A stretch of 64,000 bases of DNA from contig JXTB01000043.1 of the NCBI GenBank assembly GCA_002914805.1, forward strand, positions 1,134,860-1,198,859, in the 5' to 3' direction. This DNA is from Parasponia andersonii (taxonomy: Eukaryota; Streptophyta; Magnoliopsida; Rosales; Cannabaceae). How positions within the stretch are numbered: position 1 is the first letter of the stretch; the number at the start of each line of letters is the position of its first letter. This document shows positions 34,188-46,700 of this stretch, piece by piece. Made by a program: the position numbers and the translations under genes. The notes below the pieces were generated by a model. That model saw only the letters and a list, made by a program, of their open reading frames with translations, ran no database searches and had not been told where the DNA came from.

Positions 34188-35326
34188 TGAATATATGAAA
34201 ATGTTTTACAAATGACAGAATAAAGATATACTCCATTTCCACAAAATCTCAAAATAGCCATACAGTATTCTTTAATCAAATTACTTCCAGTCCTCAAAAT
34301 TGAGTTCTCAAACCATTTTGGATTTTCTAGAAATTTCGGCATTACAACAGCCATTTTCTATCAAAACCCAAAAATCCAATTTCTTACAGAAAACACTCCA
34401 AAATAGCATATATGACACGCCAACTAGTGTGACGTGTCTCCCAAGTAGTTTATATCTCAAATCAGGTCAAAAATAGACATAAACATAATTTTTATAACTT
34501 ATTTCACGAAATTCTATATTTATTAAAAATATGCAAAATTTATAAATTAAATTAATTTTCGAATCAAGTAATCGAATCCCTACCTCAAACGAGCGTCAAC
34601 TAACGCTATAAGGTTATGGAGAAAGTTTGGCGTCGTTTGGGTGTCATTTGGAAGAGTGGATATTGTTTTTGAACTTTTAGTTCATTGGTTTGAAAACTTG
34701 ATTTTCAAACGGAGTTTCAAATCATGAAACGGACTTCACCATTGAATTCATAGCACCCAAAAATCTTAAGTTAGATATAAAATTTGTCAAATTTGGATGC
34801 AGGCCCCATAGTATGCAAATCGAGGCAAATCTGAGCTGCTCGATTTCGTTTTTCAGGCCCGTTTCAGAACATAGTCAATATATATCTCATTTTTCACCAT
34901 TTTCAACATAGATTACAAAAATGTTATTAGTTTAAAAATCTAACGGTCCGATCGAAAAGTCAATTTCAAAACCATTTACATATAAAACTGTTCAACAAAA
35001 TTAAAATCAAACGGAGCCAAACTGAAACACGAGATAGATTGTCCGTGAGGAGACGAGTCCACGGCGACCAGTTTCGCAGCGAACGGTGGCCGAAATCGGT
35101 TCTGGCGAGCAAAACCAGCCGCGAGGTTTGTTGGCGATTTCTGGCGATAGACAGCTCCGGCAAGGTTGGCTCCAGTGGCGGCTTGTTCGTCCAGCGACAA
35201 CGCGTCGTTTCCGGGTGGTGGCGAGCTCCAATGGTAGCCGGAGGAGGAGCGGCGGTAGTTGGCAGTAGCGGGTCTTCGCGGGGGTTTCGAGAGAGAAAAT
35301 GGGAAAGTGCAGGGATTTATGGGCAA

Positions 35327-35350
35327 TTTTTATAACTGTAGCGCCACGTG
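35327..35350 (-). promoter_or_regulatory. Core promoter of the solo LTR (G-box and TATA)
   Basis: On the minus strand GCCACGTGTCAG-like sequence with CACGTG (35345-35350) precedes TATAAAAA (35334-35327). A C-rich leader with CTCTCTCG follows. This orients the LTR as minus. Confidence 0.55.
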
Positions 35351-35576
35351 TCAGCTTCTGGTTAACTAGGTACTATTTTTTCTTATTTACACTTTGACCC
35401 AATTTTCTAAAATTCTTTCAAAAATACCCTTAATTAATTATATTTTGACCCCAATTTTCAAACTTTTCTTACATTTTTGTCCAAATGAACCTAGACTCAA
35501 ACTCGTTCAAATTCATCAATTTTTCTTATCAGGTTAAAAAACCAATTTGTTCTTATAATTTTTAAGAGATTTCACG

Positions 35577-35880
35577 AATATAGTTTGATTACGATGGTTA
35601 CTTGCATATATGAGTATTATCCTTTCTCTTCCAACTCCTATATGTTGTGACAACAAGAATGTAATTGATATTGCTCATAACTCTGTTTTTAATGAGCGCA
35701 CCAAACATATTCAGATTGATTATCATTTTACTTGACAACATCTTCGGCATGGTACCATTAGTTTGGCCCTTGTATCTTCTTTCTTACAGATTGTAGACTT
35801 GTTTACAAAGTCACGTTTGTTTCAGTATTTTCGTTTTTCAGTTCACAAACTCACAATAATTCTTGCAGTAGCATCATGAG
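35577..35880 (+). pseudogene. Copia RNase H, 3' part
   Basis: The frame continues from 33237: LRWLLAYMSIILSLPTPICC, DNKNVIDIAHNSVFNERTKH, IQIDYHFT, then a stop where Arg or a similar residue is expected, followed by QHLRHGTISLALVSS and IVDLFTKSRLFQYFRF. The DN of CDNK and the ERTKHIxID motif are characteristic of copia RNase H. An Asp-to-Val change is seen in the final LADIFTK motif (IVDLFTK). Confidence 0.8.
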
Positions 35881-35892
35881 TTTGAAGGGAGA

Positions 35893-36069
35893 CGTTAGAG
35901 TTATTTACTTTTTTATTATAATTTTGTTTATTAGTTTTATTTTTAGTAGTAAAAGTAGAATAGTCTTTTTTCTTCTCATATAAATTCTATTTAATTTTTT
36001 TTTTCTTTTTTTTTGTACGTATGATTTTCGTATGAATTTCTGAGCAAATCAATAAGAACCCTACCTTCA

Positions 36070-36100
<31 letters not shown>

Positions 36101-36119
36101 CGTTTCGATCTTTCTCACA
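35893..36119 (+). repeat. 3' LTR of the copia relic
   Basis: It follows the purine run GTTTGAAGGGAGA (35880-35892), the expected polypurine tract after the gag-pol stop. It starts CGTTAGAG (TG mutated to CG) and ends TCTTTCTCACA. A T run of about 32 bases fills 36070-36101. It matches the 5' LTR as described there. Confidence 0.7.
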
Positions 36120-39100
36120 AGTATTAGGGTCCCTCAGCAGCACCAGAATGAAAGCGAACATGAAATGTTAGTCTATCATTCCCTGTATTCCATAAAGTAC
36201 TTCACAAACTCCCACAAGTACTTCACAAACAGTGGTTTTGATTAATTAGTTTGATCAACATGCAAATAAATTATTGGACGAGAATTTCATAAAATGATAA
36301 TATGTTTTTTTTTTTAAATTTTTTTTACGGAAATCCTTATCCTTTTTGAAATGTCAAATTAAAACTTCATTGCATTTTTTGAATCAATTATTTCCCTGAA
36401 TCTTTAACACCGGTTAAATCTATCCCTCTCCAGAAAGCTAAGCGATGGGAAGTGAAAACAAAATGACAAAAAAACCCTTTAAGAACAATGAAACCCAAAT
36501 TAACAAATAATAAAAATCCAAGATTACAATAATAAAACTATCTTAATTTAGTTTTAATTTTGATTTATTTTTTATTTCTATTTTTATTTTTATTAAAGAT
36601 AATTTAGCTAATTGGGAAAATTATAAGTTTCAAAGTCTAGGGAAATAATTGCTTAAAAAATGCAATTCGATGATTTAATTGTCATTTCAAAAAAACAAAG
36701 GGGAATATCCTCTCCTGTCCCCTCTCCCTCCTCCCCAAAAAAAATTGAAGGATATACGGTCTTTCTGCAAAATTATACTTCCATATTTTAAATCTTTGCA
36801 AATTTATACTACTAACACAAAAAAAATTATTAAAAATAACTTAAAACAATCAGCACAAATCACCCAATTTTATACGGAATGTATAATTTCCTACAAACCA
36901 AAAAAAATATTATTAAAATTGTAGAAAGTTCATACTTCAAATATTTTTTTACAGCTATCCCATCAAAAAATTAACAAATACATGATCATTTTAGGATAAT
37001 TTCCCCAATTCGACAAACAAAATATGCAGAACTTTTTCATACAAAGTTTTATATTCTTGTGTGCTTAAAGATAGAACTCGTCGTGGGTAATATCTATGAA
37101 CTTATGTTGCTTGCTTGCTTATTCTGAAAAGCAATTCTTACGATATTGAATTCGAACTAGTACTATAGTACTAGAGGATTTGCAAGTTAAGTTTTAAGAA
37201 CTTATAAGTCAGAATTTAATTATCTGTTAGTTAGTATAATATCAGAGTGATCATATATCTGTAGATGTTTCAAGAGACAGTAAACTGATCAAAAGGCACA
37301 ATATATCAGAGTGATTATATATCTGTAGATGGAACAAAAAAATGTTTCAACATTAAAAACAATCATCATATGTACATTATAATATGTTCTAGCTTCATCA
37401 AGTTATATATACTAAAAGGAAAATCTTCAATCCTTGATTGGGAATTTGGGACTGCAATATATATATATACATATATATATANACTAATAATTACATGATC
37501 AGCAAAAGCGCTACAAGATCTTTCATTTATCTCTCAACAAGCCAGAGCTCCGCGCGCGCATCTGCTTTTTGGAGGTTGGAGTATCAAACTTTAGTTTGCA
37601 TATTGTTGTATTTTGTACTCATAACTTATGATTATCATGCCATACTTCACTGGCATATATATGGTATAATACAAACATATGTGTGTGTGTACATATATGC
37701 ACCTCCGTTCTTGGCTGATCCTGAGAGTTCATAATCATGTAATTCAGTAAAATAATTTGAAGTGAATAAACAGTAACTTATTAACCTGATGAACAAATAA
37801 AAGTTAACAAAAGTTAAAGGAACTAAAATATTACCTCAGCCAAAAACACTATAAAAGGGTCGAACCTGCTTTTTGATCAAATGGGGTACTAATATTTATG
37901 AGTCTAATTATTCTCTGGAAGACGATTTGTTTGCTTAAAGAGAGAACTAATAATATTCTAGACCAACTTAGATATAATATCATTACAACACAACATACTA
38001 ACTAAAATTCTCCTCCAGGTTCTTTTGATTTTTCCCTCTAAAGAAAAATTTAACACATATTAGTAATATTATACATCAATAATAATATAGCTTTCTTCCC
38101 TATAAGTATCAAGAAAATATGTATAACTTTCTCCCAAACATAGAAGATAGATAATTTCTTTTCTCTTATTCATCTTGTACCAAATAGAAAAAGGTTTTCC
38201 CCTTTGTTTGGAAACCTGGATTTTGCTAAAGATAAAAAAAAATTGTAAGGGAAAGACAAGGAAAGAAAGGAGAAAAACATTTTCCTAAAATACGATAAAA
38301 CTTTCTTCTGAAACTTTAATCCTCTTCAATCCTGAAAAATAAAAATTTTTCCTCCCTAAGAATTGAGTTCGAAATAGGCCCCTCTCACAAAATATAGCCT
38401 AAGAAAATTAGCAAAGAAATTAATAATAGCAATCATAAACAGAATCGCTCTAACTAGACCTAGGCTAGGATGTTCCTAAAGCGTATAAACATATATAAGT
38501 CTCGCTGGTCAAAACCCTTAGTTTTCTTTCCGTTTTTGCTTGACTGAAACTATGTGCTGATGGTAAAAGCTATAACATGAAGAAATATCCATTTTAAACA
38601 CTAGCTAGAAAGGAAAAACCTTAGCTCTAGCTAGTTTTTGATGGAATGAAAAAACTAAATACAAGACCAATGTTTAATCTCTCTTTTTTTTTTCTCTCTC
38701 TTTTGGGATTTGAAATTAGAAGATTCACTTGCCTGATCAGAATCTGACTTTGGAGTATATCAGAAAAAGTACAAGTACCACAAATCTCTTGATCATGATG
38801 ATCAGCATCTCTAATAACCATACCAAACCCCAGTCTTTACCGGTACAGACACATCAATCACAAAGTTTTTGCACTCATCATGAAGATCAGATTGTTCAAA
38901 GGCATTTAATTAATAAATAAGTACTTTCAACAACAAGTATACTCCACGGTTTGCAATATTAGCTAGGTCTTTGAGCCAATCTCAGATCTATATGTTTAGG
39001 AAATTAGTGGTACTAGTACTATTCAGACATTAAAGGTTAAGTTCACCAATAACAGATACTTCAAAACCCTAATATATTGTATCAAAATTAGGTATATTTC

Positions 39101-39397
39101 TGCAAAATTAATTAATGTAGTCATATATATGTGATAACATAAATCTATTGATAGAGGGAACTTGATTTGCCACAACGTCGATAAGGACTCATAAAACACC
39201 CAAAATATTATCAAACAATTAACTTCTGGGATAGATATAAATATATATATATATATAGCTAGACACAGAGAACAAATTAAGTCATTTTGATATATTTTCT
39301 CAAACGGCTGCAGGCAGAAAAAATGGACTAGATTAATTAAATGGCAGTCAATTTATAGATAACAAGAGGGAGAGAGAGAAGAGAGAAAAAGAGTTGG
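36120..39397. other. Intergenic DNA downstream of copia, left of MIR156
   Basis: No protein gene is seen. The last 1-1.5 kb may contain the transcribed 3' portion of the minus-strand MIR156 primary transcript. Microsatellites: TA-rich with an N at 37457-37491, and TA at 39240-39258. ATATATCAGAGTGAT(C/T)ATATATCTGTAGATG is repeated near 37240 and 37305. Confidence 0.4.
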
Positions 39398-39498
39398 TTG
39401 TGGGGTGACAGATAGAGAGTGAGCACGCATAGCTTCAAGCCTGAGCTGTTCCATGCAAGAAAATGCCATGTGTGCTCACTCTCTTCTGTCACCTCCCT
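39398..39498 (-). ncRNA. MIR156: MIR156 precursor hairpin
   Basis: On the minus strand the 5' arm carries TGACAGAAGAGAGTGAGCAC at 39491-39472, identical to the conserved plant miR156 20-mer. The 3' arm at 39426-39406 reads GTGCTCACTCTCTATCTGTCA, a normal star strand. The arms pair with few mismatches around a loop of about 45 nt that starts with the family-typical ACATGGCATTTTCTTGCATG-like sequence. Pairing extends outward through GGGAGG and the CCCCAC side. In the nucleus DCL1 would cut the hairpin. The miRNA, loaded on AGO1, represses SPL transcription factors and so controls the juvenile-to-adult phase change. Orientation is set by the mature strand lying on the 5' arm. Confidence 0.95.
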
Positions 39499-39730
39499 TA
39501 CCATATTATATAGAGTACTTTTATTAGCTCTTGTAGTCTTGTTGTAGTTGAACCAGACAAACCCCTGAAAATAGTATAGGTATATAGAATAGTATAGTAT
39601 ATATATATATAGCTGAATGTGTTTCTCTCGAAAACCCTAATTCAAGAAGAGTACTGTTCCTTCAAATTGGAACATTGGTTTGGATTGATGTGTAATGGTG
39701 TAGTGAAGACTGAAGGGTATGTTTGGTGCT

Positions 39731-39739
39731 TTATATAGA
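39731..39739 (-). promoter_or_regulatory. Candidate TATA box of the MIR156 primary transcript
   Basis: The minus strand reads CTATATAAA here, about 240 bp upstream of the mature miR156. TATA boxes are typical of plant MIR genes. Transcription would start near 39700. The upstream region also holds CT-rich and CATCATCAT stretches at 40080-40130. Confidence 0.5.
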
Positions 39740-42700
39740 AGGACAAAGAAGAAAGAGAGAGGCTGCATCACGTATGGAATAAATGTGGCCTTTATCTCCC
39801 TATTCGTTATCTCCTAATATTTTAATATATTATATTACCCATTTAGAGGGAAAAAAAAAAAAAGAAAAAAACATATATATATATATATATATATAGATGA
39901 TGAGAAAGCAAAAGAAGTCAAGAAACTTTATCTTTATTATTTTTCTTCCTTTTATTCTGGCCCATTTGCATACAAACCAATTACCTAACCAGATTAATTA
40001 AGACTGATTTATTGAATTACTCTTACCAATGCATCTTGTGATTCTAAACTTGTAACGGCCAATTCCAATCTTCTAATTCTTCCCGTTCTTCATTACCACC
40101 ACCATCATCATCATCTTCTGTCTATCTCAACCCTATCTCTTTTCTTGCAAGCTCCACTATCTGCTGCTGCGTGCTACTCAGGCCCCAGCTGCCACATTCA
40201 GTACTCATGCCTAGGTTTTTTGTTTTCTTGAAAATCTGTCTATATAGCTAGGTATATCTTGATGACAGGTCAGAGCAAGTAGCTAATTTAATTACCGAGA
40301 TACATAATTACCAATGTACCGTATGGTGATAATTTCTTGGACCACCTATTTACCTTGTATTTATAGACTATAAATGCTACTATTAAAAAAATTATATATG
40401 CCCATAATAATTATCGAATTTTCAAGATTTAGTTATGAAAGTGTTGTATGACAGTTTACTTATTATTAATTATGATCGATGAACTAACAGTACATATATT
40501 TGATGTGACTAACAGTTAATATTAGTTTCCTATTAATAAGGGGAAAAAACCTATTGTAGCACTAAATCTAATTAGCTTTAATTTAGTATTGTCTTATGAT
40601 CAATAGTGTATATGTACCTTATTAACCGAGCAAAATATCTGATCACAAGAGCATAGTATGATGGTAGTACTCCTCAGTCTCAATGTGAGGGTCCTTTTAT
40701 TCGAATCCCTTTCATAGAGGAGCAAAATATGACGATTAGAGGTCAGTTAATAATAGGTTACTCTGCTGAAGACTAAACAATTGAGAAAGTCTTGTTTTCG
40801 TCCTCAAAACTTATTTTATAATGTTCATCTATTAATATTATAAAAGAAATATAATTAATGTCTATTAAATTTCTGTTAAATTGAATTAAGGGCACAATAA
40901 TAATTCCTTACAATAACTAATTTTCCTGTTTTATGAACTTTGGGAAAATTCTCGTTTTATTCTTCTTCCTCTTTAAGATTTAAAACCATTGCTTTTATAA
41001 TTAAAACCATTTAAATAGCAAGCTTATATAATTATAACCACGGCTCATTTAGACAAATATTTAGGGCCAGACTAAAGGAAAGGAAAATTAGAGTGTATGT
41101 CATTTTTTTTTATACTTTGCTTAAATCAATATCCATTTTTTTAATTTTTTTATAGTATACATAATTTTACATTAAGTATATCTACCTAGCTATATATAGT
41201 AGCTTTAGTTTATATATGGATTATAATAATATTTGTAGTGGATACTCGCATTTTATATATGATATATACACTGATTAACGGTCGTTTTGCTTCAGTATTT
41301 GAAAAATAAATATTTATCTAAAACGAGCACAAAATTTGACCATTTTGCTATAATAGAAAAAAAAATTTGCAGTATTTTGGGACAATTATTGCTCTCTCTA
41401 TATATGGACAACATAATTTGTATATATGCTTTAATTTACATGATATCAAACAAGACAGCATATGTAGTAATAGACTATTAGGTTTACAGGTTTTCTAGTG
41501 GAGCATTGCTATTTATTCCAAATTATAAGCTTATCACGGAACATGTGGCCTTTTGTGTTAGGGATTAAAGCTTTTTTTGTCAGGTGACTGATGATTTTAC
41601 ATGTGGGTCCATTCTTAAAAAAAGAGCTATCCTTAGTCGTAAGATTATCCTATTCAGGGTAAAAAGCTTTATTGTTTCTAGTGGTAGCCATATTTAGCCT
41701 GATTTATTGCCGACTAACTTATAATATTAATTCTCAAGTTTAAAATTCAACCATTAATCTTTAGTTTTGTTAAAAAAGAGAAAAATTATATATAGTTATT
41801 TAAATTAGGTAATATTTACTAATTCATAATGCACCGGAAATGAAATAAAAATTAAGAAAATGATTCTCTTTTACTTCCGTTCATGTGTTTATTGTTTATT
41901 TATCTATTTGGAGCACACTAATTTAGGAAATCGATCTTTCATATAATTAGTTAAATTTTAGAAAGATGAATTAATTTTTATTTCTTTTTCATTTCACTTT
42001 AAAAATATTCTATTTCCAATATTTTTCTTCCTTTTCATTATGGATTAATAAGCATGCCTTAAATGAATAGTGAGGTAATCAAACTGATCAAACTGATATT
42101 CGTCTATATATCTCAAATGGACACTCGATATTATAGTATATTTTAAGCCATGCATAACCAAAACCTATAAATCAACAACAACAATTGAATTCCCCTAAAA
42201 AAAAAAATAATTGAATGCAAAATCGCAAAAAAAAAAAAAAAGTGATCAATCCGTTTACAAATTTTCTTCAGTAGGAAACACACGATATTAAATCATTATT
42301 ATTGTCATTAATATCACATGCATAGCAATATATGTATTTATCAAGAAAACTGGTATATATGCTTTGAATATCCATAAAAATAAAAATAGATCATGCATGT
42401 TTATGCAGAAGAACATGCGAAGGTGCCCCTAATCTTCATTAGTTTAATCGCTAATGCAAATCATAATTAAGCTTAGTAGAACAAAGAAGGTATAATGTGG
42501 CAGGCCCCGCCCTTACCCATTGGAAAAAAGTGTAAAGAGAAAAAGAAAAAGGAAATGCCTTCTAAACGATCGACCAATGAAACCTCTACAGACCCTCATA
42601 AACACATAGCCCACGCAAAAGATCTAATGCGGCGCTAAAGTAGCTTAAAGTATATATGCTTTACATTACTTAATTGGTGATTATTAGTTAATTGATAATC

Positions 42701-44449
42701 ATTCAAATACATTATTTATAATAGAGGAAATTACATAGACATCCTGATCACTTATGCCATAACTACAAATTGAAACCCTTCACCAAAATGTATACGTCAA
42801 CACGACGTGGAATTCGAAAAAATTACATAGGCACCCCAACTAAAATTTTAGTACCAACTATTCAACTTCTCGTTCAATTATTCCTATTAAAGAAACAACT
42901 AGTCGTTGAAATTAAAGGACAAAGATAGCTTAAGAGTGAAAATTGTATTTGTTTTAGTATTATCATAAACTAGTCGTTATTCTGTATTTTGTACGGGTAG
43001 GTATTAATATTGTGAAATTGTAAATTGAAGTTGTGTGTTAATTATTACAATATTTTTTATTCTTAAGGTTATTGACTTTATTTAGGTTGGATAAATATAT
43101 TGATAAAAAATAAAAGAAGTTGTGTAAACAGACCATAATTTTTTTCATATCAAACATCTAAATGCAATCTATTTAAATTTAATTTTAAATTTACGTATGA
43201 GTATTTTAATGCATATCAAAAGTAAATTGTAAGTAACATATAGAACTGCTAAAGGAAATCAAAAATAATAAAATCTTAAAAACATACTTATATTAAAATT
43301 TAAAAATACATAGAGAGTAGTAATTGGCTATAGTGACAATAAATTGGAATTGGAAGTACTATTTGTTCTTTTACTATTGAAGAATACATTTAATCTGACT
43401 TGTAGATTTGGTTCAATGGATTACAGAGAATATATCATCTATACTTTAAAAAGTAAATTTATTATTATAAGGATAATTATTTGGAAATTTGAAAAAGAAA
43501 AAACTTAAATATAACAATTTGTTTCTAGTTTAAAAAGTAAATGTATTAACATAAGGATAATTATTTAGGAATCTAAAAAAGAAAAAACTTAAGCGTAACA
43601 ATTTATTTTATTTATATCGAAGTGAAAAGTCATGGTCATAGGTTCAATGTACTACAATAAATATAAATATTAAAGTTTTATGCTTATTATTTAACATTAA
43701 TTATATTTATTTGCATATAATATATTAGTAGTACATATTATTTTGATGAAACAAAATAAATATATTTTGAAAACTTTACATACAAATAAATATAATCAAT
43801 ATATTTATTATTTAATAGATTAATGTTACGTTTATATATGTATGTTATTATTAATAACTTAGTGTATTTATGTTTACGTTTACATCTAATATTTATTTGC
43901 ATGTTATTATTTAATAAATTAGTGTATATATTTCAAGTAAATATACAGTAATTAGCATTCAAAGGAAACATTACTCTTCATTTATAATTAGGTACAATGT
44001 ATTATATTACAATATTACATAAAAAAAAGTCTAGGTACAATGTATTATAATATTACATTTAAATTAAATAAATGTATTTGATAAGATGAATGTAAAATTA
44101 CTGTTTATTTAATGATCTAAATTTAATATAAGCTATCATTATTATTAAATTAAATTTTATAATTTATATATATTGGGACCAATCATAGCATGAAAAAATA
44201 AGAATTAAATTATAAATTTTGCTAAAAATTTTAAAAATAGAATACTGATTAAAGAATCAATCAAATTTTCTCTCTACTTCAGGCTTAATATAGATAAATG
44301 GATATGTATAAGAGTGTAATTATAAATATTTTACATAAAATAGAGGGTGTCAAATAAATATTTAATTACATTAATAGCCCATGAATTATACATGTTGTAC
44401 TATTTTGGTCCCTAATTTCTAACTTATATATTAGATCTCCCTAAACTAT
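39740..44449. other. AT-rich intergenic DNA, including the MIR156 upstream region
   Basis: No protein gene is seen. A (TA)n run is at 39872-39894. A possible tRNA-derived SINE head is at 40650-40735 (see findings). Diverged small duplications lie near 43440-43620 (AAAAAGTAAATTTATTATTA and AAAAAGTAAATGTATTAACA, each followed by AAGGATAATTATTT). The rest is unstructured AT. Confidence 0.45.
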
Positions 44450-44930
44450 GTAAATGGTTGTAGTAATGAACCATTTTGTCATTAACTGTTAAATTTTAAT
44501 AAAAATGGATCATTCACAAAGCATATAGTTTGATAAATTATTATCAAGAAAGAGGCACAGAATTTTCAACATACTCTTTAGACTATTAAGAATTATGCAA
44601 TTATTATTGCAATGATTTTTTAATCATAAATTGTTAAATTTTTGACAGAAATGAATTATTTGCAAAACATGTACAGTTTGATAACTATAATGACCAAGAA
44701 CAAAGCACCGACTGTCAAAACCAAATAGTGTAAACTATTGTCCAGAAATAGATACCAAATTTTCAATATATTCTTTAGACTATTAAAAATTATGCAATTG
44801 TTACAGTAATAATTTTTTATTATAAACTGTTAAATTGTTTACGGGAATGAATCATACACAAAACATATATAGTTTGATAACTATAATGGCCAAGAATAAG
44901 ACACCGACTATTGAAACCAAATAGTGCTTA
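44450..44930. repeat. Three diverged tandem units of about 150-200 bp
   Basis: AGTTTGATAA recurs at 44527, 44675 and 44871. TAGACTATTAA(G/A)AATTATGCAATT recurs near 44579 and 44776, and CTGTTAAATT plus a GAATGAAT phrase precedes each anchor. The copies are 75-85 percent alike by eye. No coding role is seen. Confidence 0.65.
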
Positions 44931-46551
44931 ATTATATGCATTAATTTTAGTATAAACAAATTTTTTAAATAAAAAAATGATATTTTTGACAAAATAATTA
45001 TTATTACAATAATTACATAATTCAGATAATGCAATAATTACATAATTTACTATGTTAAAAATTTGAGACAAAATCGTCCAATGAGTAAAATTCAGGGCCA
45101 TTATTAAATTAACATTATTATGGCATATTTATTTAGTGCTGATGCACGTCATGGCTTTTCTACATTCCGAGTTTAGAATATAAGTGATCGATAAGAGAAT
45201 AATACTAGCTAGATTTGTTGATTATTTTACAGAATAGGTCAATGAATTCCGCCATTTTAATTGGCCAATCACACATCTATTTTATATACATCCATCGTAC
45301 ATATATGCTCCCCATTCACCGTCATGATTCAACAAAGTTGAGCCAAATCAAGCTGCTTCTTCTTTATTTTTTTTTTAATAAGTATTATAAAAGGCGCCGA
45401 CAACCTTACATTAGTTGTATGTACGATAAGATCACGTTACATATATCTTTGATGAATTAGCTTAAGGGCTTGATCATGATCACCACAATCATTTTAACTC
45501 CAACCAAGGTTTCACTATTCCAAATGATAACAGGTAGCGGGTACTAAGGGAAATTGAAGTAAAATTTCCAATTTAGGAAGTGTTCATTCGTTTAATAAAT
45601 GTTTTTAGACTTTCCCTTTTTGGAGTGGATTGTGGGGTGTGGTAGCTAGAGGACTGTACAACACGAAATTCCAACATTAAAAGCTTTAATTTGCAAAGAA
45701 AAGAAAAAAGAAGGTCCAAATTTGCATAATCTGTTCAAAAAAAAAAATTAAAATTAAAATTAAAAAGTGCACCAAGTTGCAAGCACCAATTATGATAAGC
45801 ATCTTGTTTTTTTTTTTTTTTCCCTTCTCTCCTGCCGTGGAACACTTTTCTTTGGGGTAACCTTAATGTCAGGCGACGAGGACTTTGTGGGGGGTCTTAC
45901 TAGCATGTTCTGGTTCTATCTTCTACAGCCACTTTCGGCCACTATGTCACGTGGACCTTTAGAATACTGCCAGATGGCTCTCCGGGGTTAGCTAATAAAC
46001 TGGGGCTAAACGTCTCCCATCTCATAGCCAGTTAATATTAGCTAATTTTCAAGCAAATTAATTAATCTGTGTAGTGTTTCAAAAATGGGTATGTCCAAGT
46101 CCAAGTCCAAGTAAATCTAGGAGATTATATTTTGCTTCGGGAATCATTCTTGAGTATTCATGATTAGTTGTGTTGCATAATCAGAGAGAATCCTTTTATT
46201 GTGGTCCAAATATGGACCTGGCCGTCCATGTTGTGTGGCTAGGGTTGATTTTTCAACCAAAGTGATCAAAACCCTTTTCACCAAGTGTATACCTGCAGAG
46301 ATTCCAATGTTCAAACTTCAAAAAGAGGTAAAGAAAATCGTGTCTTGGATAACTTTTCTTCATAGGGTTTTCTCTATTATTTTTCTTTTAAGAAATGAAA
46401 AAAAAAAAAAAAAGTTTTATTTGAGGGATATGATATGAGTCGTGTTGAAGACAAAATCTCTCTCTAGCTCTCTGGACCACGCTTGGCCTTTCATGTACCA
46501 TGTCATGCCTACTACTAATATTATAAATATATATATATATATATATATTTA
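44931..46551. other. AT-rich intergenic DNA left of the assembly gap
   Basis: A less AT-rich patch lies at 45830-46000, with short open frames on the plus strand that match no family I know. A (TA)n run at 46527-46550 leads into the gap. Confidence 0.4.
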
Positions 46552-46700
46552 NNNNNNNNNNNNNNNNNNNNNNNNNNNNNNNNNNNNNNNNNNNNNNNNN
46601 NNNNNNNNNNNNNNNNNNNNNNNNNNNNNNNNNNNNNNNNNNNNNNNNNNNNNNNNNNNNNNNNNNNNNNNNNNNNNNNNNNNNNNNNNNNNNNNNNNNN
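46552..46700. other. Assembly gap of 149 Ns
   Basis: Unknown bases flanked by TA repeats on the left and AT-rich sequence on the right. Single Ns also occur at 7261, 13091, 37482 and 55233. Most of these sit at the edge of a homopolymer or TA run. Confidence 0.99.

Larger units (their letters stand above)
33238..35574 (-). mobile_element. Solo LTR (probably Ty3/gypsy) nested in the copia RNase H, minus orientation
   Basis: On the minus strand the insert runs TGAAATCTCTT...AAGTTGTGACA, so it has TG...CA ends and a length of about 2.3 kb. Removing it and one copy of AATAT (33233-33237 and 35577-35581) restores the RNase H frame exactly as TTINIV-stop-LRWLL, where family members have Trp at the stop. 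Two extra bases (CG) stand between the right end and the right AATAT. A minus-strand promoter lies at 35327-35350, followed by a GC-rich transcribed leader. No gag or pol is inside, which fits a solo LTR formed by recombination. Assignment to gypsy rests on length and style only. Confidence 0.75.
30304..36119 (+). mobile_element. Ty1/copia retrotransposon relic with both LTRs, an internal inversion and a nested solo LTR
   Basis: Order from the left: 5' LTR (30304-30488), primer-binding site, leader, a possible gag ATG (30761), and a block carrying pre-integrase and integrase core on the minus strand (30794-31861). Then come integrase C-terminus, RT and RNase H on the plus strand (31862-33237), a foreign LTR (33238-35574), the rest of RNase H, a polypurine tract and the 3' LTR (35893-36119). 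Most of gag and protease is missing. Stops and frameshifts run through every domain. The bases before the 5' LTR (AGTAC) and after the 3' LTR (AGTAT) could be a decayed 5-bp target duplication. Confidence 0.8.
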
